The notes below the pieces were generated by a model. That model saw nothing but the letters and a program-made list of their open reading frames with translations. It searched no databases and had not been told where the DNA came from. The position numbers and the translations under genes are program-made. DNA of 6,900 nt from Microcaldota archaeon (lineage in GTDB: Archaea > Micrarchaeota > Micrarchaeia > Norongarragalinales > Norongarragalinaceae), in the NCBI GenBank assembly GCA_016214445.1, contig JACROM010000025.1, forward strand, positions 1 to 6,900, read 5' to 3'. This document shows positions 1 to 4,650 of the stretch, piece by piece (positions within the stretch are counted from its first letter, which is position 1; each line of letters begins with the position of its first letter).

Positions 1-32
1 CATTCAGGGTAAGGTTTACGTTTCTTTTCCAT
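1..32 (-). CDS. 5' end of a gene running off the left edge (partial, unidentified)
   Basis: An ATG at 32-30 on the minus strand opens a frame reading MEKKRKPYPE before the window ends. The gene is not recognised from ten residues. It is called because a TATA-like box (57-63) sits about 28 nt upstream, the usual distance for a leaderless archaeal transcript, and because a T-rich terminator-like stretch separates it from nrdR. It is next to nrdR and its promoter has a motif related to those flanking nrdR, so a ribonucleotide reductase gene is a reasonable guess, but nothing in the residues shows it. The call could be wrong if the true start lies outside the window. Confidence 0.35.
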   Translation of the reverse strand, partial: MEKKRKPYPE

Positions 33-34
33 AA

Positions 35-63
35 TGTATACTATACACTAGCTAATTAATAAA
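35..63 (-). promoter_or_regulatory. Promoter of the left-edge gene with palindromic operator candidate
   Basis: On the minus strand, TTTATTA (63-57) resembles an archaeal TATA box, centred about 28 nt upstream of the ATG at 32. Between box and start lies the perfect inverted repeat TGTATA-C-TATACA (35-47), where the transcription start would fall. A dyad there suits a repressor site. The TGT...ACA polarity is opposite to the usual bacterial NrdR box (ACA...TGT), so NrdR binding is not established. Confidence 0.4.
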
Positions 64-92
64 CTTTTTGGCGTTTTACCTCTTGAATTTTT

Positions 93-105
93 AAAAAATC
101 AAAAA
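93..105 (-). terminator. T-tract terminator after nrdR
   Basis: Thirty nt past the nrdR stop codon the minus strand reads TTTTTGATTTTTT (105-93). Archaeal RNA polymerase stops at oligo-T tracts without needing a hairpin, so this probably ends the nrdR transcript before the next promoter. Confidence 0.5.
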
Positions 106-107
106 CC

Positions 108-117
108 TATTGTATAA
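108..117. repeat. 10-bp motif TATTGTATAA, copy 1 (3' side of nrdR)
   Basis: This is an exact copy of the decamer at 594-603, in the same orientation, on the other side of nrdR. A related sequence, TAATGTATAC (8 of 10 matches), lies at 32-41. The element may be regulatory or a chance AT-rich match. Confidence 0.4.
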
Positions 118-134
118 AACTGCAGAGTTAGGGT

Positions 135-587
135 TTAATCCTTCTGCAACTCCTTCACTTCCGCGACAAACGAGTCCATGTCGGTAAAGGAACGGTAAAC
201 CGAAGCGAAGCGGATGTAGGCTATCTCGTCGAGCTTCTTCAGCCGCTTCAAGACCATCTCGCCGATTTTCTGGGAAGGCACCTCGGTCAGGCCTTTGTGG
301 CGGAGGTCGTACTCCAGCTTGTCCACTAACTCTTCAATCTGCTCTTCGGTGACCGGCAGCTTTACGCACGCCTTCTTTATCCCGCCAAGGACCTTCTCGC
401 GGGAAAACTTCTCCTTCCTGCCGTCCTTCTTGACGACGAAAAGGTCGCCCAGTTCGACCCGCTCATAAGTAGTGAACCGCTTCTCGCATTTCTCGCACTC
501 CCTGCGCCTGCGAGTCAGCTCCAAATCCTCGGCATCCCTCGAATCCAGGACCTTGGTCTCGGGGTGGCCGCAGAACGGGCACTTCAT
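135..587 (-). CDS. nrdR: Transcriptional repressor NrdR (zinc ribbon plus ATP-cone)
   Basis: The 150-residue product has the usual NrdR length. Residues 1-46 form the DNA-binding zinc ribbon: MKCPFCGHPETKVLDSR, with C3/C6 and C31/C34 as zinc ligands and the family signature RRRREC at 26-31 followed by RFTTYERVE. From about 50 to 140 comes an ATP-cone (VVKKDGRKEKFSREKV, later IAYIRFASVYRSF). In bacteria the family senses ATP/dATP through this cone and represses ribonucleotide reductase genes by binding NrdR boxes. The frame can be extended upstream to an ATG at 680, but the zinc ribbon starts exactly at the ATG at 587, and a TATA box ends 25 nt before it, so the short form was chosen. No ribosome binding site is seen, which fits a leaderless mRNA. 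NrdR is nearly universal in bacteria but patchy in archaea, so transfer from bacteria is plausible. Confidence 0.95.
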   Translation of the reverse strand: MKCPFCGHPETKVLDSRDAEDLELTRRRRECEKCEKRFTTYERVELGDLFVVKKDGRKEKFSREKVLGGIKKACVKLPVTEEQIEELVDKLEYDLRHKGLTEVPSQKIGEMVLKRLKKLDEIAYIRFASVYRSFTDMDSFVAEVKELQKD

Positions 588-618
588 GGCACATATTGTA
601 TAAGAAGAAGGATTTAAA
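588..618 (-). promoter_or_regulatory. nrdR promoter (leaderless)
   Basis: TTTAAA (618-613) on the minus strand is a good archaeal TATA box, about 28 nt from the A of the nrdR ATG, so transcription should start at or next to the start codon. The box begins only 6 nt after the stop of the upstream kinase-fold gene. Between box and ATG is the motif TTATACAATA (603-594), placed where a repressor could block initiation; NrdR autoregulation is the obvious hypothesis. Confidence 0.55.
594..603. repeat. 10-bp motif TATTGTATAA, copy 2 (nrdR promoter)
   Basis: This decamer is identical to 108-117. Together with the preceding base it reads ATATTGTAT, differing at one position from ATATTGTGT, one half of the NrdR-box consensus as I recall it from bacteria. 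The opposite half is not well preserved, so assignment as an NrdR site is tentative. Confidence 0.4.
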
Positions 619-624
619 CGCAAG

Positions 625-1509
625 TCATGGTGTCTTTTTCTTGCGTTTTCTTTCCCACAATGTTTTAAGTGCAGACGCAAGATTCCTGCCAGTGTGCTTG
701 TCGTATTCTTCCAAGAAGGCGAGTTGTTCTTCTGGCCGCGGCAAAGCGAACCTCAGGGTGCCGAGAGTTTGGCTTTTGTAAAAAAGCCTCTTCAGGTCGC
801 TCGCTAGGTTCTTCGCGGGGCCGGCAACAAACTTGGACTTACCGTAACCGCGCCATTTGACGCCCTCGCGGGATAGTTCGAAGTCTCGGAGGATGACGTT
901 CACAGGAAAGTCTTTTCCATCCAGCGCGACCGATATGTTTTGAGGATGCAGGTCACCGTGCCCGAACAGTTTGTGTGCTTTACCAACCGCGTCGCCCAGA
1001 AGTTTGGCGAGCTTCAAGCGACGCTCTGCACACCAGTCCTCGCCTTTGATCCGCACAGCCGAGGCAAGGGTTTGAAGATACTCCGCACACTGTACGAAAT
1101 TAGTGTAGTACTTGTAAACGAGGAACTTGTCGCCTCTAACGAAAAACGAACCTATGGGCTCGAACGCGTGTTGAGGATGTTTTTTGTGCCACATCGCGGC
1201 AACTCGTAGTTCGTTCTCGTAGTCTGAGCCAAGCGTTTCCGCAGTCCCTTTCCTGACTCGTTTCACGAAAAACTGCAGTTTATTGAAAGGCAGGACGAAA
1301 AATCTAGGCTTAGGCTCATGTTCCAGACGCGAAAAAATCAACGCGCGAAAAGGGTTAGCTCTGTCGCCGAGGATTGCCAGAGTTTTTTTTGTGTCAGCTT
1401 CGAGGTGCTCTTGCTTCCAGCTCCGATTGAAGAACGAGTAGTATTTCGGGCGGGTTACGACTTTTCCGTCCTGATGCTGGTAAACTCTGAAACCTCCAGG
1501 AACTTCCAT
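625..1509 (-). CDS. Protein-kinase-fold protein (Kdo/WaaP- or aminoglycoside-phosphotransferase-like)
   Basis: The 294-residue protein shows the core of an atypical kinase. FFVKRV has K83 as the likely ATP-binding lysine, E98 or E100 in YENELR is the likely helix-C glutamate, HGDLHPQN (184-191) is the catalytic loop with D186 as base and N191 as metal ligand, and DFE (209-211) replaces the metal-binding DFG. No clear glycine-rich loop precedes K83. The C-terminus is very basic (WERKRKKKTP). HGDLHPQN and DFE resemble the Kdo/WaaP lipopolysaccharide kinases and APH enzymes more than RIO or Bud32 kinases. No signal peptide or membrane segment is apparent, so it is probably cytosolic. It lies 42 nt after lplA, so it may share the lpl transcript. 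GAGGT (1522-1518), 8 nt before the ATG, can act as ribosome binding site. The substrate is unknown; without an outer membrane, lipid A would be an unlikely target. Confidence 0.75.
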   Translation of the reverse strand: MEVPGGFRVYQHQDGKVVTRPKYYSFFNRSWKQEHLEADTKKTLAILGDRANPFRALIFSRLEHEPKPRFFVLPFNKLQFFVKRVRKGTAETLGSDYENELRVAAMWHKKHPQHAFEPIGSFFVRGDKFLVYKYYTNFVQCAEYLQTLASAVRIKGEDWCAERRLKLAKLLGDAVGKAHKLFGHGDLHPQNISVALDGKDFPVNVILRDFELSREGVKWRGYGKSKFVAGPAKNLASDLKRLFYKSQTLGTLRFALPRPEEQLAFLEEYDKHTGRNLASALKTLWERKRKKKTP

Positions 1510-1569
1510 TCACCTTAACCTCAACCGGTCGCCCCGGGCCCAGTAACACCTTTCACCTTAACCTCAGCC
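1509..1569. repeat. Direct repeat of TTCACCTTAACCTCA, 43 bp apart
   Basis: The 15-mer occurs at 1509-1523 and 1552-1566, and the match extends three more bases with one mismatch, with weaker similarity beyond. One copy is the last codons and stop of lplA (read on the minus strand, ...CTGAGGTTAAGGTGA). The other is the ribosome binding region just before the kinase-fold start codon. It looks like a small duplication of the lplA 3' end reused as leader. Confidence 0.6.
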
Positions 1570-2260
1570 ACTCGTCCGAAGCATAGCGTTTGGAGGCTTC
1601 TTCGGCCAAAGCGAACTGTTCCTCGCCCAGCTCCATCCGCTCAAGGTTGACGCCGTAATGCTCCTCGAAACCCTCGGCAACTGCAGACGCGGTTTCGTCA
1701 AACGTCTTGCCTATGCCCGTGACCCTTTCCTTCACGCTCTGAATCAGCTTGTCGCGCATCTTCTCGGAAGGAACCTTCACAAGTGACAACATTTTTTCCA
1801 CGTCCACTCTCAGGAGGATGGTGCCGTGCTGCAACAACACGCCTCCCTTGCGGGTCTGCGCGTTGCCTGAAAACTTTTTCCCGCCGACGACCAAATCGTT
1901 GAGAGGGGCAAAAGAGCCTTCAACGCCAATGTTTTTCAGCCCCAAGAGAATGGCGCCGCAGATTTCCTTGTAAGAATCAAGAATGTTGTCCTCGAAGTCG
2001 CGGGTGACGAATGAGTAAGTCAGTTCGGCATCATGGAAAACAGCCCCGCCGCCGGTTATGCGCCTGACAACGTCCACGCCCTCTCTGCTCGCGACAGCCA
2101 AGTCAACCTCTTCCTCCAAGCCCTGAAAGTAGCCTATGGAAACAGCAGGCGGCTTCCAGCCGTACAAGCGTAGGACTGGCTCCTCGCACGTCTTCATCAA
2201 GGCCTCGTCTATGCCCATGTTGAGGAAAGCGTTCTCGCAGCCCGTCTTTAGCAACCTCAT
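1553..2260 (-). CDS. lplA: Lipoate-protein ligase A, catalytic subunit
   Basis: The 235-residue protein contains the biotin/lipoate ligase catalytic fold. It activates lipoate with ATP and transfers it to a lysine of acceptor domains such as E2 of 2-oxoacid dehydrogenases or GcvH. Family motifs are clear: an N-terminal NMGIDEAL, RRITGGGAVFHD (66-77) forming the lipoyl-AMP pocket, NDLVVGGKKFSGNAQ with K129 as the conserved lysine before FSG, and HGTILL (145-150). The protein ends near the boundary of the catalytic domain, and the accessory domain fused at the C-terminus in E. coli LplA is encoded by the preceding gene. Its ATG overlaps that gene's stop as ATGA, so the two are translationally coupled. 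A LipM-type octanoyltransferase is a less likely alternative, given the adjacent LplB. Confidence 0.92.
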   Translation of the reverse strand: MRLLKTGCENAFLNMGIDEALMKTCEEPVLRLYGWKPPAVSIGYFQGLEEEVDLAVASREGVDVVRRITGGGAVFHDAELTYSFVTRDFEDNILDSYKEICGAILLGLKNIGVEGSFAPLNDLVVGGKKFSGNAQTRKGGVLLQHGTILLRVDVEKMLSLVKVPSEKMRDKLIQSVKERVTGIGKTFDETASAVAEGFEEHYGVNLERMELGEEQFALAEEASKRYASDEWLRLR

Positions 2261-2529
2261 GTTTTCCCGCCGGCCATCATTATCGCCTTGACCAAGTCAT
2301 TGGACTCGAAACCGAACACCTCGGCCGAAGACATGAAAACGTCGATTTTTTCCTTCAGTGCTTCAGGCTCCAAGGGAACCCCTGCAAGCGAAGCCTCCAG
2401 CTCCGCTATCCGCTCCTCGGGATAGAGGAAGAAGTCCCCGTGTATGCTCACTGAACAAACCGCCCGGTCGTCGTAATCCAAGCTGACCTTCAAAAGCTTC
2501 CCGGCCTTGTAAACCGCTGAACCGTTCAT
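2257..2529 (-). CDS. lplB: Lipoate-protein ligase accessory subunit (LplB-like C-terminal domain)
   Basis: The 90-residue product resembles the C-terminal domain of bacterial LplA, which in Thermoplasma acidophilum is a separate protein, LplB, needed for the lipoate-adenylation step. Visible family features are the start MNGSAVYKAGKLLKVSLDYD, the strand-turn segment VSIHGDFFLYPEE (27-39), and a helical second half ending SNDLVKAIMMAGG. It is the first gene of the minus-strand cluster and overlaps lplA by 4 nt. No Shine-Dalgarno sequence precedes the ATG, and a TATA-like box lies about 25 nt upstream, suggesting a leaderless transcript. An ATG slightly upstream in another frame has no support. 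Confidence 0.85.
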   Translation of the reverse strand: MNGSAVYKAGKLLKVSLDYDDRAVCSVSIHGDFFLYPEERIAELEASLAGVPLEPEALKEKIDVFMSSAEVFGFESNDLVKAIMMAGGKT

Positions 2530-2583
2530 GGGTATGCTTATCGCGATGCATTATTAAGAGGCTACCGCTACCCCTACATCAAC
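2530..2583. promoter_or_regulatory. Divergent promoter region between lplB and priL
   Basis: These 54 bp separate the two opposite start codons. The only good TATA-like sequence is TTATTAA (2551-2557), which reads TTAATAA on the other strand. Its centre is about 25 nt from the lplB ATG and 30 nt from the priL ATG, so one box, or two overlapping ones, can serve both genes with leaderless or nearly leaderless mRNAs. Neither start has a close ribosome binding site. Two tandem GCTACC units (2561-2572) lie on the priL side. Confidence 0.5.
2534..2551. promoter_or_regulatory. Interrupted palindrome at the lplB transcription start (operator candidate)
   Basis: The core ATCGCGAT (2540-2547) is a perfect 8-bp palindrome. 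The flanking ATGC (2534-2537) and GCAT (2548-2551) extend it, with two unpaired bases on one side. It lies between the TATA-like box and the lplB ATG, where a bound repressor would block initiation. No regulator is identified. Confidence 0.3.
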
Positions 2584-3417
2584 ATGTACCCTTTCAGCAG
2601 GGAAGCGAAGAAGTATGCGGACCAGGACGTCCGCGCGCCTGACGTGGAAGAGGCGTTGGCGTTCCTCAGGAACCCGCTGGCCGAGGAAACCTTCTACAAC
2701 CCTGCCAAACACGTCATGCTCTACGCTCTAGCAAAGGCCATACTGTCGTGCTGCTCGCAATCAACCAAGAACAAGTACGCCGAACAAAAAACAAGGGAAT
2801 ACGTCAAGAGGATGACTGAGGCGGAAAATCTCGAGGCCGCCCGAGAGTTCTTTCCGGCAATAGAAAAACAGGACGGAAAATACGTCCTTCCGCTCGGCGA
2901 ATACCTCTCTTACGGCTCCAGCCTGGTGCACCAGAGCGTGGAAAACGGAAAAGTCACCATAGAACAGGACGAACTCAACGCGCTCATGCGGAGCGCAATA
3001 AAGGAAAAGTTCCTGAACGCGGCAATCCAGGACGTGCCCGAAGAGATAAGGAAAGCAGCAGCCCAACTCGAGCCTCCTTCAACCGCAATACAGTCGAGGG
3101 CGAAATTCCTGAACCTCGCATGCATGCAGTACATCGCCAAAGGCGTGGACGAAGGGAAAAGGTTTTACGGCGCTTTCGGTTTGAGCATCTCAGCTAAGAG
3201 GGACGGCCTGCCTAAGGAAAAGGCGGTCTCGTTTTTGACGGAATACGTGCAGCGCTGCCGCGGAACAAAAGCGTTCACTGCAGAGGAAGCCAAAGGCATC
3301 TTGGACTGGGTCTACTCGCGCGACATAGGGTTCTCGTGCAGCCAGACCATGGACAACGGTTTTGAAGGCGAATACTGCCAAAAGTGCCCGTTGAATTGGA
3401 AGAGGAGAAAATCTTAG
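2584..3417 (+). CDS. priL: DNA primase large subunit PriL
   Basis: The 277-residue protein is the regulatory subunit of the archaeal/eukaryotic primase. It partners PriS, stabilises it and helps initiate RNA primers at the replication fork. The N-terminus MYPFSREAKKY is typical for archaeal PriL. The first half is largely helical. The C-terminal iron-sulfur domain begins near residue 165: C180 in NLACMQ, the RFYGAFGLS segment (193-201) matching the conserved RF/RY helix, then GFSCSQTM with C252, and C265/C268 in EYCQKCPLNW. These four cysteines fit the [4Fe-4S] ligands; the last pair is unusually close (C-x2-C). At 277 residues it is somewhat short for the family. The ATG follows the divergent promoter with no ribosome binding site, and the stop lies 18 nt before priS, indicating one operon. 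Confidence 0.88.
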   Translation: MYPFSREAKKYADQDVRAPDVEEALAFLRNPLAEETFYNPAKHVMLYALAKAILSCCSQSTKNKYAEQKTREYVKRMTEAENLEAAREFFPAIEKQDGKYVLPLGEYLSYGSSLVHQSVENGKVTIEQDELNALMRSAIKEKFLNAAIQDVPEEIRKAAAQLEPPSTAIQSRAKFLNLACMQYIAKGVDEGKRFYGAFGLSISAKRDGLPKEKAVSFLTEYVQRCRGTKAFTAEEAKGILDWVYSRDIGFSCSQTMDNGFEGEYCQKCPLNWKRRKS

Positions 3418-3435
3418 GAATAAAAGTGAACAGAA

Positions 3436-4560
3436 ATGAACGAAAAGGAACTCAAGTTCTTGCAGGCGCATTTCCGGTCGCACTACCAGAAGCATCTGCC
3501 GGTCCCGCCGGACTTGGCGTCGAGGGAGTTCGGGTTCGGGTGGCAGAAGAAGATAGATTACCGCCACCAAAGCTTCGCCTCGCACAAGGAGTTCCAGGAC
3601 TTCATGCTGACCGAAGTGCCATTGTACGTTTCCTACTCTTTGGCGTATTACCAGTTCCCGGACAAGCGGCCCGTAAGCGCCAAAGGCTTCCAGGGGGCGG
3701 ATTTGGTGTTCGACCTCGACCAGACAAACGCGGAACACGATCACTCCGCCTTTTTTTGCCGCGGGTGTCTCGAGTGCCTGCACCGAGAAGCTTTGGGTTT
3801 GAAGGACATGCTGTCCAAGGATTTGGGTTTCGAAAGCACCCTTGTCTTCTCAGGCCAGAAAGGATTCCACCTGCACGTCCGGTCCGAAAAAGTGCGCGAC
3901 CTCGGCAAGGAAGCGAGGAAACAGATAGCAGATTACGTTTCAGCTGAAGGGTTGGACATGCGAAAACTGTTACCAGTTGCTGGAGAGTCGATAGAACTCA
4001 AGTTCAGAGAGGGCATCAGAAACGTACCAAAGGGGCCACAGGCACAAAGTAGAGGTTGCACCAAGAGAGCGTACGAAGCGATGAGAAAGGCCATAGAATC
4101 AGAAGACGAAAAGGCGCTGAAAGCGTATGGCTTAGGAAGAAAAAACATTTCTTACATAAAACAAAACAAGCAAAGGGCGCTTGAAAACTTGGAAAAAGGA
4201 AACTGGGGCGCATTTTGCGACAGTGAGAACTTAGATAGGGTGTTCGCAAACGTTGTTAAAACCGTGCGTTTCGTGCAGACCGACAAGGCGGTTACATTTG
4301 ACCTCTCGAGAATAATCCGTTTGCCGGACAGCTTGCACGGCTCAACCGGCTTCACCGCCAAGACACTCAAGGAAGGCGAAAAATTCAAAGTCGAGGATGC
4401 GATGGCGTTCAAGGGCGAGGAGATAATAGAAGTGATTCCGAGGGAAGACGTGGATTTCACTCTTAACGGGGAGTGGCGCCTGAGGAAAGCGAAGTTCGAA
4501 GGCCTTCCAATGCCAATAGCCTTGTTCGCCATAGCGCAGGAGAAGGCGCTCTTGCCTTGA
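3436..4560 (+). CDS. priS: DNA primase catalytic (small) subunit PriS
   Basis: The 374-residue protein is the archaeo-eukaryotic primase polymerase, making the RNA primers for replication. Catalytic acidic residues are D93 and D95 in LVFDLD, with the third Asp probably D289 in VTFDLSRIIRLPD. SGQKGFHLHV (139-148) is the conserved SGxxGxHxxV nucleotide-binding motif with H145, and LHGSTG (300-305) is the usual motif following the third Asp. A cysteine-rich stretch, C108, C111, C114 with H116, sits where the family carries a zinc-binding knob. An AGTGA (3425-3429), 6 nt before the ATG, is a plausible ribosome binding site. The N-terminus, with KELKFLQAHFRSHY leading to REFGF and the KKIDYRHQSF segment, is standard for archaeal PriS, supporting this start. 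A stretch around 4080-4260, in the helical subdomain, is AT-richer than the rest. Confidence 0.95.
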   Translation: MNEKELKFLQAHFRSHYQKHLPVPPDLASREFGFGWQKKIDYRHQSFASHKEFQDFMLTEVPLYVSYSLAYYQFPDKRPVSAKGFQGADLVFDLDQTNAEHDHSAFFCRGCLECLHREALGLKDMLSKDLGFESTLVFSGQKGFHLHVRSEKVRDLGKEARKQIADYVSAEGLDMRKLLPVAGESIELKFREGIRNVPKGPQAQSRGCTKRAYEAMRKAIESEDEKALKAYGLGRKNISYIKQNKQRALENLEKGNWGAFCDSENLDRVFANVVKTVRFVQTDKAVTFDLSRIIRLPDSLHGSTGFTAKTLKEGEKFKVEDAMAFKGEEIIEVIPREDVDFTLNGEWRLRKAKFEGLPMPIALFAIAQEKALLP

Positions 4561-4572
4561 GAGGCAAGTTTT
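4551..4572 (+). terminator. Hairpin plus T-run over the priS stop codon
   Basis: CTTGCCT (4551-4557) and AGGCAAG (4562-4568) are perfect complements with a TGAG loop and are followed by TTTT, which looks like a short intrinsic terminator. The priS stop TGA (4558-4560) lies in the loop. The T-run is only four bases, so termination may be partial and thrS may still be read with the primase genes. Confidence 0.4.
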
Positions 4573-4575
4573 AAA
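4569..4575 (+). promoter_or_regulatory. TATA box candidate for thrS
   Basis: TTTTAAA, directly after the hairpin at the priS end, matches an archaeal TATA box. Transcription would start near 4598, just before the hairpin at 4601-4630, giving a leader of about 50 nt. The same T-run could also belong to a priS terminator. Confidence 0.4.
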
Positions 4576-4600
4576 GAACCCCCCAAAACAAAACAAACAG

Positions 4601-4630
4601 TGGAAGCCACACTCGGAAAATGCGCTTCCA
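4601..4630 (+). promoter_or_regulatory. thrS: Inverted repeat in the thrS leader
   Basis: TGGAAGC (4601-4607) and GCTTCCA (4624-4630) are perfect 7-bp complements with a 16-nt loop. With a start near 4598 the hairpin would form the 5' end of the thrS mRNA, ending 8 nt before the ribosome binding site. No T-run follows, so it is not a terminator. The loop lacks a threonine anticodon (NGU), so a direct tRNA-Thr mimic like that of the E. coli thrS operator is not evident. Confidence 0.35.
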
Positions 4631-4638
4631 AACACCAA

Positions 4639-4644
4639 AGGTGA
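4639..4644 (+). promoter_or_regulatory. thrS: Ribosome binding site of thrS
   Basis: AGGTGA, 6 nt before the ATG at 4651, matches the GGAGGTGA complement of the archaeal 16S rRNA 3' end. It is the best ribosome binding site in the window and fixes the thrS start. Confidence 0.75.
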
Positions 4645-4650
4645 AAAACA

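Noticed and set aside
588..680. N-terminal extension of nrdR by 31 residues from an ATG at 680
   Set aside because: It overlaps the end of the kinase-fold gene, shows no NrdR similarity, and would place the TATA box inside the coding region; the conserved MKCPFCG start is at 587.
1524..1545. GC-rich CCCCGGGCCC segment between lplA and the kinase-fold gene as a terminator
   Set aside because: It contains short self-complementary sites but no stable stem-loop followed by a T-run on the minus strand.
3190..3783. 197-residue minus-strand open frame across priL and priS
   Set aside because: It is antisense to two clearly recognised primase genes and has no family motif or promoter.
4577..4600. 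C6 run and A/C-rich stretch before thrS as a repeat array or minus-strand T-rich terminator
   Set aside because: It is too short and irregular for an array, and no minus-strand gene ends there; best regarded as unstructured spacer.
4608..4623. thrS leader loop as a tRNA-Thr anticodon mimic
   Set aside because: The loop has no UGU, CGU or GGU triplet, so the E. coli-type mimicry is not supported.
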